DNA of 28,934 bases from a virus. The stretch covers positions 1 through 28,934 of the IMG/VR virus record IMGVR_UViG_3300042345_000683; one strand, written 5' to 3'. Positions 23,382 through 28,934 of this stretch are shown piece after piece (within the stretch, counting starts at the first letter, position 1; each line of letters starts with the position of its first letter). Made by a program: the position numbers and the translations under genes. The notes beneath the pieces are model-generated. The model was not told the DNA's origin and made no database searches. It saw only the letters and a program-made list of their open reading frames with translations.

Positions 23382-23893
23382 CTTCCTTCCTCCTCTGACT
23401 CTTGTTCTTTATCACTTTCTTGCCCCCCATCTTCAATAGCCATAAAAGCTTCCACTTGCTCTAGCCATGCTTGTGGAAGTTTCTGCGTGTCTTCAATGGT
23501 CCAATCATCAGTGGCCGTCCATTTCTTGCCGCTAAGAATTTCACCACGATTGCGGAAAAAGATAGTAATTAACTCACCAAATTGCTCCCGTGCAGAGGGC
23601 ATACTACTCATTAATGCCATAGCCTCTTCTGAATACTCCGACAAAATACTTTCCCCCTCATTGTTTCCTTGAAGCATTGCAAACGCTTCGTCTTGATCTA
23701 CTTCTTTTTCAATGGCAATTTTCTTTGCCAATGCAATGGCTCGCAAAGTGAACTGCGCTCGTTTCTGTCCCTGCTCTTCGCGTTTCCACGCTTCTTCCGC
23801 AAGCCAACTGCCAAACTTGCGGAGCCTTAGGCAATCGCCAATATTCTCGTACTCTGCGTCGCTAAGCAGAAAAATGCTCGAATACTTGCTCAT
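23372..23893 (-). CDS. Tail assembly chaperone, gpG-like
   Basis: A 173-residue helical protein with an acidic, low-complexity end (QESDKEQESEEEGRKN). It lies between the tail tube region and the tape measure, and its last codons hold the -1 frameshift site. Together these identify it as the short form of the tail assembly chaperone pair that coats the tape measure before tube polymerisation. Its sequence alone has no motif I recognise. The acidic tail lies just before the junction and would act as a flexible linker in the fusion. The start is 8 nt after the preceding stop. Confidence 0.75.
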   Translation of the reverse strand: MSKYSSIFLLSDAEYENIGDCLRLRKFGSWLAEEAWKREEQGQKRAQFTLRAIALAKKIAIEKEVDQDEAFAMLQGNNEGESILSEYSEEAMALMSSMPSAREQFGELITIFFRNRGEILSGKKWTATDDWTIEDTQKLPQAWLEQVEAFMAIEDGGQESDKEQESEEEGRKN

Positions 23894-23901
23894 GATCTTC
23901 T

Positions 23902-24120
23902 CTATTGCAGAAAGAGTCTAGCATTGGCAATTCGCAACGGCACTCCACTATTAATTGCCTTTAAAGGCAAGCAAGCCTCAATTTTTTTATCCTTGTAAAT
24001 AAAAACTGCAAAGGCTGGGCATTGAGAAAGAAAGCAGGCTAGGCCAGCCTTGATTGATATATCATCCACTTCTGCATCAAACAGCCAGATTTTCTCGCAA
24101 CTGCTTTTTAAAACTTTCAC
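23902..24120 (-). CDS. Hypothetical 72-residue protein, GTG start
   Basis: A small protein (KIWLFDAEVDDISIKAGLACFL, then FAVFIYKDKKIEACLPLKAI). No family was recognised. The start is GTG 24118-24120, overlapping the stop of the upstream gene in a GTGA arrangement (24117-24120), so it is likely translated by coupling. Its position between tail terminator and chaperone suggests a tail assembly role, but nothing in the sequence shows what it does. Confidence 0.6.
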   Translation of the reverse strand: MKVLKSSCEKIWLFDAEVDDISIKAGLACFLSQCPAFAVFIYKDKKIEACLPLKAINSGVPLRIANARLFLQ

Positions 24121-24527
24121 GATGCAGGATAAATGTTTAGTAATTCCGTGTCTGGAATTCTAATGCGATATTGTCCATAAATCACGTCTGATTCAGGGCG
24201 AAATGAGAATTGGGCATCGGGGAACCGTCTTGCCATTCGTGTTGCCGCAGCTTGCAAGGCATTGGAACTGGTTGTGTAATCAACTAGTACGACAGTCCAT
24301 TGCTTATTGTTTTGCACTTTCCCAACCATTGCCCTAGGAGAAATGGAGGCAAATTCTTCAATTGTCACTTCCAGTCCTTTTACTTTCCACTCATTCGGAA
24401 CGCCCTGCCTCCCTACAACGTACACGGCGGGAAGCGTGGCATTATTAGGCAGCGTATAAGTGCCAATTAAATTAGGCGATGCAGAAAGTAGTTCAGTGAC
24501 CGTTTCCCGAAGTTGCGCAATGTTCAC
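24117..24527 (-). CDS. Possible tail terminator / head-tail joining protein
   Basis: A 136-residue protein: a helical N-terminus (MNIAQLRETVTELL), a PAVYVVGRQG strand, a WTVVLVDYTTSS segment, a long helix (ALQAAATRMARRFP), and a strand QYRIRIPDTELL. This alternation fits the small alpha/beta tail terminator fold (lambda gpU, HK97 gp9-type), but no diagnostic motif is present. Its place next to the tail tube gene supports the call. A terminator hairpin (24527-24558) lies immediately upstream, so its expression is probably lower than that of the tail tube. Confidence 0.5.
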   Translation of the reverse strand: MNIAQLRETVTELLSASPNLIGTYTLPNNATLPAVYVVGRQGVPNEWKVKGLEVTIEEFASISPRAMVGKVQNNKQWTVVLVDYTTSSNALQAAATRMARRFPDAQFSFRPESDVIYGQYRIRIPDTELLNIYPAS

Positions 24528-24558
24528 AATAAAATAGCCTCCCCATAAGGGAAGGCTA
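24527..24558 (-). terminator. Rho-independent terminator or attenuator after the tail tube gene
   Basis: On the minus strand TAGCCTTCCC (24558-24549), loop TTAT, and GGGGAGGCTA (24544-24535) form a 10-bp stem with one G-U pair, followed by TTTTATTG. It lies 23 nt after the tail tube stop and just before the start at 24527. Readthrough is needed for the tail genes downstream. Confidence 0.85.
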
Positions 24559-24581
24559 GCAAAGATCTATGGAAAGATGAA

Positions 24582-25160
24582 TCAGCTATTAGGAGCAGAA
24601 GGAATGATCGAACCAGTTTCAGAGGCATTCTGGTGGATGCCAATGCGGCCACGGCTAATCAAATCGAAGGTGCATTCCACGAGGTTATCAGCAGGATAGC
24701 TCTCGTTGTAGTTCATCACGCAAGCAGTAAAGGCCACGCGATCATAATAATAAGTCGTGCCAGAAGCGCCAAGCTGCTTGTTAATTTCCACGTACACTTC
24801 GTGGTTTTTGTCATAGCGCGAGGCGGTAATCACCTGGAACGCTTCATCAAAACTATTGGGCAGGAACACAGTGCCATCAACGTCCTTTTGGAAGTAGGAA
24901 GTGACAGAAGCAGTGGCTTGGCTGGTAACGATCACGCTATCAGCGAAACCGCCGCCGCCCAGCAGATAGAATTCTTGGTTGCCATCGTTAAAGGCAACAG
25001 AAGCCGTAGTAGCGGCTTGCAGGGTATAAAGGGTGGGAGCGCCGCTCACGGTGAAGGTAGCGCCGCTCTGGGTGATCACAGGACGTGAAGTTCCGTTGAT
25101 CGAGCCAACACGCACAATCACGTCTTGACTCTTCACCAGCTCCGTAGGATGGTAAAGCAT
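24582..25160 (-). CDS. Major tail tube protein
   Basis: A 192-residue beta-rich protein. Its placement is that of the tail tube: after the head-tail connectors and before the tail chaperone and tape measure. The C-terminal half contains EVYVEINKQLG, YYYDRVAFTACVMNY and LVECTFDLISRGRIG, a strand order found in tail tube proteins, and the last motif recurs in the 310-residue tail protein at 12595. It is followed immediately by a strong terminator, as expected for a highly expressed structural gene. Confidence 0.75.
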   Translation of the reverse strand: MLYHPTELVKSQDVIVRVGSINGTSRPVITQSGATFTVSGAPTLYTLQAATTASVAFNDGNQEFYLLGGGGFADSVIVTSQATASVTSYFQKDVDGTVFLPNSFDEAFQVITASRYDKNHEVYVEINKQLGASGTTYYYDRVAFTACVMNYNESYPADNLVECTFDLISRGRIGIHQNASETGSIIPSAPNS

Positions 25161-25214
25161 GAGAAGATCCTCAGCAATGGAAAGAATGATTAAGCGGAGG
25201 AAAGCCTGATCGAA

Positions 25215-25604
25215 TCAAGCATTATCAACGCTTCCTTTGCCAATTAGTCTAAAAATTCCCCTAATTGGTGTGCCGAGGAACTGCCAATAATGAATAGCAA
25301 TCTCCTCGTTTGGCAACAGCTCAAAGCGCCCTTCTCTCCCATTGATAATTGCTTGAGCAGAATCTCCAGGTGTCACGCCAGATAGCGTAAGCGGAGAAGT
25401 AAGACGACCTTCCATATAGACGGCAGTCTGGTCTGCACCAAGCAAATAATCGTACTGAGGATTGCGTTTTTGTCTTAACGATGCATAGTAAGTAATGCCC
25501 GTTGCAACAGCCACATAATTTCCAGTTTCGCTATCAAGCGCATAGCCCGAAGCCACTGACCATACCAGCGTGGAATTGGCAAGTGGCTCCAGGAAATTGC
25601 TCAT
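25215..25604 (-). CDS. Head closure / head-tail connector protein
   Basis: A 129-residue small beta-rich protein (LVWSVASGYALDSETGNYV, then YYASLRQKRNPQYDYLLGADQ, and EEIAIHYWQFLGTPIRGIFRL). The order of strands and a REGRF-type middle fit head-closure (stopper) proteins between connector and tail tube, though no exact family was identified. It overlaps the upstream gene by 4 nt (25601-25604), so the two are coupled. Confidence 0.6.
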   Translation of the reverse strand: MSNFLEPLANSTLVWSVASGYALDSETGNYVAVATGITYYASLRQKRNPQYDYLLGADQTAVYMEGRLTSPLTLSGVTPGDSAQAIINGREGRFELLPNEEIAIHYWQFLGTPIRGIFRLIGKGSVDNA

Positions 25605-25912
25605 ACAACGAAACCAACAGAAGAAGAAGGAAGAAGATTCAGCATGCGCTTGAACTCTTGACCGTATTGAGTGGCATCTAGCCCCTCGCCATACACCTTG
25701 CCGTCAGTAGCACCAATTTGAATGCCCATCTGCGCAAGCTGAATGGCAATAATATGAGCAGCGAGGAATTTCACGGCCCTATCAGTTTGTTCCCCAAATA
25801 CATCTTGCGATGCATCGTAAGTGGCTTCAGAGATGGCACCATTTACAATCCCCGATGGATGGGGAGTAAATTCAGGAAACCGCTCAAGAAAACTCGCATA
25901 AGTGACGGCCAT
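25601..25912 (-). CDS. Head-tail connector adaptor, DUF4054-like
   Basis: A 103-residue helical protein with SFLERFPEFTPHP at the N-terminus and LAAHIIAIQLAQMG in the middle. The (F)LERFPEF opening and LAAH helix resemble DUF4054 / HK97 gp6-type adaptors that sit under the portal. The gene is followed at once by the head closure gene, with a 4-nt overlap, which is the expected order. Confidence 0.75.
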   Translation of the reverse strand: MAVTYASFLERFPEFTPHPSGIVNGAISEATYDASQDVFGEQTDRAVKFLAAHIIAIQLAQMGIQIGATDGKVYGEGLDATQYGQEFKRMLNLLPSSSVGFVV

Positions 25913-25914
25913 GA

Positions 25915-26301
25915 TCAGGCTTTCCCAATGCGAATGTTTTCAATGCGCTTATTAATGGCATTACGCACCCTTACACGGCCTTCAATCTTCTTCCATCCAT
26001 TCAACTGATCGGGATCATGAATGAGTTCGATCATGCGGATGGCTTCCACCATTGGCATTTGAGAAAGCGTTTGCACATCTTGTGGAATATCTTCCACCAT
26101 GATTTGCTCACGCACTTCCTCGATGGCTCCAATGTTCATAAGGCGTTTAACCGCCCTATTCTCACGAGCCACCTTCCATTGATGCTCTGGAATATCTTGA
26201 TTAAGACCAGGCGTGAGTTGAATCATGCCAGTTTGCGTAATAATGCCAAACCCGCCTTCACGGGGCGGGTTTTCAAGTTCGGGACGATAAGCAATGAGCA
26301 T
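25915..26301 (-). CDS. Hypothetical structural-region protein (128 aa)
   Basis: It lies between the major capsid protein and the connector genes. The sequence starts MLIAYRPELENPPREGGFG, then LTPGLNQDIPEHQWKVARENRAVKRLM and GAIEEVR. The LTPGLNQ-(x)IP-x-x-QW block followed by N-x-x-V-x-x-L is seen in small phage proteins after major capsid genes, but I cannot name the family. A strong hairpin (26248-26272) lies within its first 20 codons. Confidence 0.65.
   Translation of the reverse strand: MLIAYRPELENPPREGGFGIITQTGMIQLTPGLNQDIPEHQWKVARENRAVKRLMNIGAIEEVREQIMVEDIPQDVQTLSQMPMVEAIRMIELIHDPDQLNGWKKIEGRVRVRNAINKRIENIRIGKA
26248..26272 (-). promoter_or_regulatory. GC-rich hairpin early in the gene after the major capsid gene
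   Basis: AAACCCGCC and GGCGGGTTT form a 9-bp stem with a 7-nt loop, about 85 nt after the major capsid stop in the direction of transcription. A run of only three T follows on the minus strand, so it could cause partial termination or shield mRNA ends. It encodes the PPREGGF stretch of the 128-residue protein, so it may also be coincidental. Confidence 0.35.
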
Positions 26302-26356
26302 TGTTCAAAAGAAACAATTGTCCATAGCTTAACGTCCCTCGCTTGACTAACTATCC

Positions 26357-27265
26357 TCAGGCCGAAGCTTGAACGTAGATAACGCTCTTGGGATAGTACA
26401 GAGCCACACCACCCACGCGAGCATGAGCGGGAACAATGAACTCAAGACCACGCTGTTGGGGCGGGAAGAGTTCCAGGGGCTGAGGAATGTGCAGTTGCAC
26501 CTTCTCAGGATCACGCTTGTACACAACCATGCGGTTGGTATTCAGCACGCTATTACCAGCATCCAGTTGGTTGATGGGCTCAACGTTACGGATGTAGGGA
26601 TTGGTGCGCAGGAAGTATTCCAGCACAGTCACGTCCGAGCTGTCGGAGTTGCGGGTGGTGCTCACCTTGTTGTAGTCCTCATAAGCCATGAGGATAGTGT
26701 CGGGCTGCTCCTTCATCTTGGAGGCGTTGATAATGGCGCTCACGCCATAGTTCAACAGTTCAAGCATTTCCTGAGCAGTGGTACCACTATCGGTGAACCA
26801 CTTATCAGCAGCAACAACGTCCACAGTGGAGTTGTTGAAGAAACCAGACAGGCCAACGGTGCTTTCACCGAACAGAGCCACTTCTTCCACCTTCTCCTCA
26901 TAGGCACGACGCACGGCAGCAGCACGACGCTGCTCCAGAGCGATGTTGGCCATCTGAGCGGCACGCAGTTCCTGCACGGTGTAACCGAAGGAACCACCGA
27001 AGGAGCGGATGTTGATGCTCTTCTCAACTTGGCTGATGTCAGCGCGGGGCAGATCGTCAGCAGCATCAGCAATCAGCTTGAACTCGCCAGTGGAGTCCAT
27101 GATGCGATAGGTGAAGGTCTGAGCGCCAGGGCCAGCTTCACTAGTGACAGGCAGAATGGTCGGATACTTAATATCCGCATACTGCACTTCAAACACTTGG
27201 GGGCGGATGTACTCAAGCTGACGCTCAAGGAACAGACCCGCGTCATCCATACGGAATTCAGACAT
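26357..27265 (-). CDS. Major capsid protein (DUF2184 type)
   Basis: A 302-residue capsid protein of the HK97 fold. DUF2184-like features: MSEFRMDDAGLFLERQLEYI opening, YADIKYPTILPV, FTYRIMDSTGEFKLIADAADDLPRADI, a long helix near residues 100-130 (AQMANIALEQRRAAAVRRAYEEKVEEVAL), and LEYFLRTNPYIRNV with VVYKRDPEKVQLHIPQPLELFPPQ near the end. It forms the icosahedral shell. AGGAGG precedes the start. It directly follows the cement protein gene (15-nt gap). Confidence 0.9.
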   Translation of the reverse strand: MSEFRMDDAGLFLERQLEYIRPQVFEVQYADIKYPTILPVTSEAGPGAQTFTYRIMDSTGEFKLIADAADDLPRADISQVEKSINIRSFGGSFGYTVQELRAAQMANIALEQRRAAAVRRAYEEKVEEVALFGESTVGLSGFFNNSTVDVVAADKWFTDSGTTAQEMLELLNYGVSAIINASKMKEQPDTILMAYEDYNKVSTTRNSDSSDVTVLEYFLRTNPYIRNVEPINQLDAGNSVLNTNRMVVYKRDPEKVQLHIPQPLELFPPQQRGLEFIVPAHARVGGVALYYPKSVIYVQASA

Positions 27266-27280
27266 TGTTAGGGCCTCCTA

Positions 27281-27841
27281 TCAAGAATCAGCGGAAAGAG
27301 TAAAGCTGGGGCCATTCAGCTCCAGAATTGCAATGCCGCTGGAAGTGGTGGTGCTCAGGAAACGTGCGCCAGCGAGGCGAACGGTTTTACCAGAAGCAAA
27401 AGCATGCGAGAATTGACCAGCCTTGCCAGTGCCGCTAGCGGAATACAGCACGCGCACAGGCGAAGTGGGCGAAACGGCGCCAGTCACATAGACAGCCACT
27501 GCACCTTCGTTGGCCACGTTCAGCACTTGCTGATTCTTCACACCAGGACGGTTGTTGGAATCAAGAGCGGTTTCATCAACGTAAGTGAGAACGTTGATAC
27601 CCTGAACGGTGTCAGAAGCGCCAGAGATGGTAGCAGCAGAGTTTGCAGCAGTGCCAGCGGTGTTGTAGACAACCACATTACCGAAAGGCAGCACAGCGCC
27701 AGTTTCGTTGATGTAGGTGCCGATGGTGTTGTCGCGAATGTCAGACAGTTGACCTTCCAGCAGTGCAGTGTGCTCCAGAGCATAGCTCTGTTGCACGCCA
27801 CCAGCGGAGGCAGTGCCCGAAGCAGAGAAAGTTACGGCCAT
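27281..27841 (-). CDS. Head decoration / structural cement protein
   Basis: A 186-residue beta-rich protein, small-residue rich, in the place usual for capsid cement or decoration proteins: between scaffold and major capsid. The INETGAVLPFGNVVVY and VQGINVLTYVDE segments match the cement pattern (P-x-G-x-V-V followed by a G-x-x-V strand). It presumably binds the capsid outside at points between subunits. AAGGAGG lies before ATG 27841, within the end of the scaffold gene. Confidence 0.75.
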   Translation of the reverse strand: MAVTFSASGTASAGGVQQSYALEHTALLEGQLSDIRDNTIGTYINETGAVLPFGNVVVYNTAGTAANSAATISGASDTVQGINVLTYVDETALDSNNRPGVKNQQVLNVANEGAVAVYVTGAVSPTSPVRVLYSASGTGKAGQFSHAFASGKTVRLAGARFLSTTTSSGIAILELNGPSFTLSADS

Positions 27842-27843
27842 GA

Positions 27844-28461
27844 TTACTTAGCCTCCTTGGAGATGGAAAGGGGCTTCTTCCATGCATTCTGCAGCATATC
27901 CATATAGGCAGAGGGTGCAGAAACAGGAGAAGCAATGGAAGCTACGGCTTTACGCAGCTCATCGGTGGTGGCAGAGTCAGAACGACCCTCAGAAAGAGTG
28001 TCGAACATTGCCTGCACGTAGTCATCGCTCTTCTCAGAAAGATCAAGCTCGTCACCACGTACTGCTTTGATGGAATCAACCATCACTTCGCGGGCAGTTT
28101 TGCCAGCAAATTCATAAGCAGAATCCAGGACAGGCTTGGCTTTCTCAATGAGAGCCACGCGCTCTTCAACCATGGAATCAAGGTTGATTTCTTGAGCAGC
28201 AGCAAGTTCGCCTTTCAGCTCTTCCACCTGCTCAGCCAGGGCATCGGCGCGACCCTCGGCGGAATCGCACTTGCCTTGCATTTCCTTTTCCATGGCGTCC
28301 ATTTCTTCCTTCATTTTGGAAGCTTCGGCCATGGCGTCTTCGTAGCGACGCTTCATTTCGGCGTAGCTGCCTTTTGCGTCTTCACGCTCAGCAGCAATAG
28401 CAGCCGCAAGGGCTGCGTCCGCCTCGAAGGAAACGCCATCAAACACGATGTTTGCTGACAT
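27844..28461 (-). CDS. Nested scaffold protein (internal start, 205 aa)
   Basis: ATG 28461 lies within the protease-scaffold frame and follows AAGGAA (28468-28473) by 6 nt. From here the protein (SANIVFDGVSFEADAALAAA...) is nearly all helix with long heptads (about residues 30-95 of the nested product), and ends with an MLQNAWKKPL segment. The arrangement resembles lambda C/Nu3, where an in-frame internal start yields extra scaffold. The site is sequence-supported, but expression from it is inferred. Confidence 0.6.
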   Translation of the reverse strand: MSANIVFDGVSFEADAALAAAIAAEREDAKGSYAEMKRRYEDAMAEASKMKEEMDAMEKEMQGKCDSAEGRADALAEQVEELKGELAAAQEINLDSMVEERVALIEKAKPVLDSAYEFAGKTAREVMVDSIKAVRGDELDLSEKSDDYVQAMFDTLSEGRSDSATTDELRKAVASIASPVSAPSAYMDMLQNAWKKPLSISKEAK

Positions 28462-28934
28462 AGTTTTTTCCTTTTTGGAAGTAATTAAATCGTTGACAGC
28501 GGCATCCGCCGAATCAAGCATGAGACGCACTTGCGCCCCACCTCTAGCCCTGTTGACAATAGCAACGTGGTTGCCACGAATGTTACGCTGAACACCATCA
28601 TAATGCTGGCCGTCAGGTGTAACGCCAGGCTCCGGACTGTAATCAACCTTGTAGCCACATGAAACCTCGCGCACGTCTCCGCGCATGATTGAATCAATGG
28701 TTTCCTTATCGGTCACAGTCAGAGTGCTTTCAACAAAGCCATCGGAGTAAGAGACATCTGCGCTGGTAAAACCAACCGCATAGTCTTTTGTATTGGCGGC
28801 ATCAAGTAGCACTGGAGGGTGTTCTCTTGTGACGCATTTTTCCCGAAAACTATCAAGCGCTTCTTGTGAAGCCACTTCATCCTCGGGCCTATACTCCAAG
28901 CGGACACCGCCACTTGCATCTGTATACGACTGAA
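27844..28934 (-). CDS. Prohead protease (DUF2213 type) fused to scaffold, partial at right edge
   Basis: The frame is open to the right edge. The visible N-terminal part reads QSYTDASGGVRLEYRPEDEV, so the true start is outside the window. The protease shows TREHPPVLLD, REVSCGY (Ser80 in numbering from TTG 28899) and GNHVAIVNRARGG (His111), the likely catalytic Ser and His of the herpesvirus-like protease fold. After SKKEKT it continues into a scaffold region with heptads (MKRRYEDAMAEASKMKEEMDAME). The protease would cut the scaffold and capsid protein during head maturation. An internal start at 28461 would make the scaffold alone. Confidence 0.85.
   Translation of the reverse strand, partial: QSYTDASGGVRLEYRPEDEVASQEALDSFREKCVTREHPPVLLDAANTKDYAVGFTSADVSYSDGFVESTLTVTDKETIDSIMRGDVREVSCGYKVDYSPEPGVTPDGQHYDGVQRNIRGNHVAIVNRARGGAQVRLMLDSADAAVNDLITSKKEKTMSANIVFDGVSFEADAALAAAIAAEREDAKGSYAEMKRRYEDAMAEASKMKEEMDAMEKEMQGKCDSAEGRADALAEQVEELKGELAAAQEINLDSMVEERVALIEKAKPVLDSAYEFAGKTAREVMVDSIKAVRGDELDLSEKSDDYVQAMFDTLSEGRSDSATTDELRKAVASIASPVSAPSAYMDMLQNAWKKPLSISKEAK
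28468..28473 (-). promoter_or_regulatory. Internal ribosome binding site for nested scaffold
   Basis: AAGGAA is located 6 nt before ATG 28461, inside the protease coding sequence and at the junction between protease and scaffold domains. The placement at a domain boundary, rather than at a random internal Met, is the main argument for it. Confidence 0.55.

Noticed and set aside
26369-27271. 300-codon plus-strand frame opposite the major capsid gene
   Set aside because: It is an antisense shadow of a strongly conserved capsid gene with biased codon use. The composition (many His, Val, Gly) is typical of a reverse-complement artefact.
28461-28476. A AAA AAC heptamer just before the nested scaffold ATG
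   Set aside because: The phase is wrong: codons read GAA AAA ACT, so the heptamer does not align with the zero frame, and no shifted frame or hairpin supports it.
1-28934. CRISPR array, tRNA, integrase or attachment site
   Set aside because: No regularly spaced direct repeats with unique spacers, no cloverleaf-like sequence and no recombinase gene were seen. Repeats in the fibre genes are in-frame protein repeats.

Overview
This window is part of a tailed-phage genome (Caudoviricetes, siphovirus-type). It most likely comes from a phage of a cyanobacterium such as Synechococcus or Cyanobium. The virion type is read from the gene order on the minus strand: capsid protease/scaffold, cement protein, major capsid protein, head-tail connectors, tail tube, frameshifted tail assembly chaperone, long tape measure protein, lambda M/L/K/J-like tail-tip genes, then tail fibres. 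No sheath or baseplate-wedge genes were recognised. The cyanobacterial host is an inference from ThyX, the DUF3310 and DUF7936 family proteins and the N-terminal module of the 1120-residue fibre, which I remember mainly from cyanophages. No host gene, integrase, tRNA or CRISPR array was seen. Portal and terminase are absent and should lie beyond the right edge.

Left region (1 to about 4350), plus strand: the end of a membrane protein, thyX, a DUF3310 gene, a one-TM holin-like protein, a 47-residue membrane protein, and an endolysin joining a GH73-type glucosaminidase to an L,D-transpeptidase-like domain. Three minus-strand HNH endonuclease genes interrupt this nucleotide/lysis module. Each ends stop-to-stop against the plus-strand gene before it (4-bp overlap, 4-bp gap, 4-bp overlap). 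One overlaps the terminator of the thyX operon. Another sits between the endolysin gene and that gene's likely terminator.

Right region (about 4386 to 28934), all minus strand, so transcription runs from the right edge leftwards. In order: DUF2213-type protease with a nested scaffold start (cut by the window edge), cement protein, DUF2184-type major capsid protein, three connector or hypothetical genes, tail tube followed by a terminator, tail terminator candidate, a GTG-start small gene, and a tail assembly chaperone pair. The chaperone pair is joined by a textbook -1 frameshift site (A AAA AAC, 8-nt spacer, 8-bp hairpin). Then come a gp10-like protein, tape measure, lambda M/L/K/J-like proteins, two tail-tube-like paralogs, two repeat-rich fibres, a DUF7936 protein, a 45-residue basic protein, a 407-residue virion protein and a 69-residue protein. 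Hairpin terminators near 6427-6465 and 5882-5910 divide the distal end into separate units.

Four genes under 60 codons (2..103 partial, 1989..2132, 5913..6050, 9895..10059) were found by reading the sequence directly. No stretch longer than 300 bases lacks a gene. The strongest novelty candidates are the stop-to-stop placement of the three HNH genes, the two-domain endolysin with a substituted transpeptidase motif, the histidine-free gpK-like protein, and the mosaic fibre. The frameshift site is the clearest mechanistic feature but belongs to a known class.
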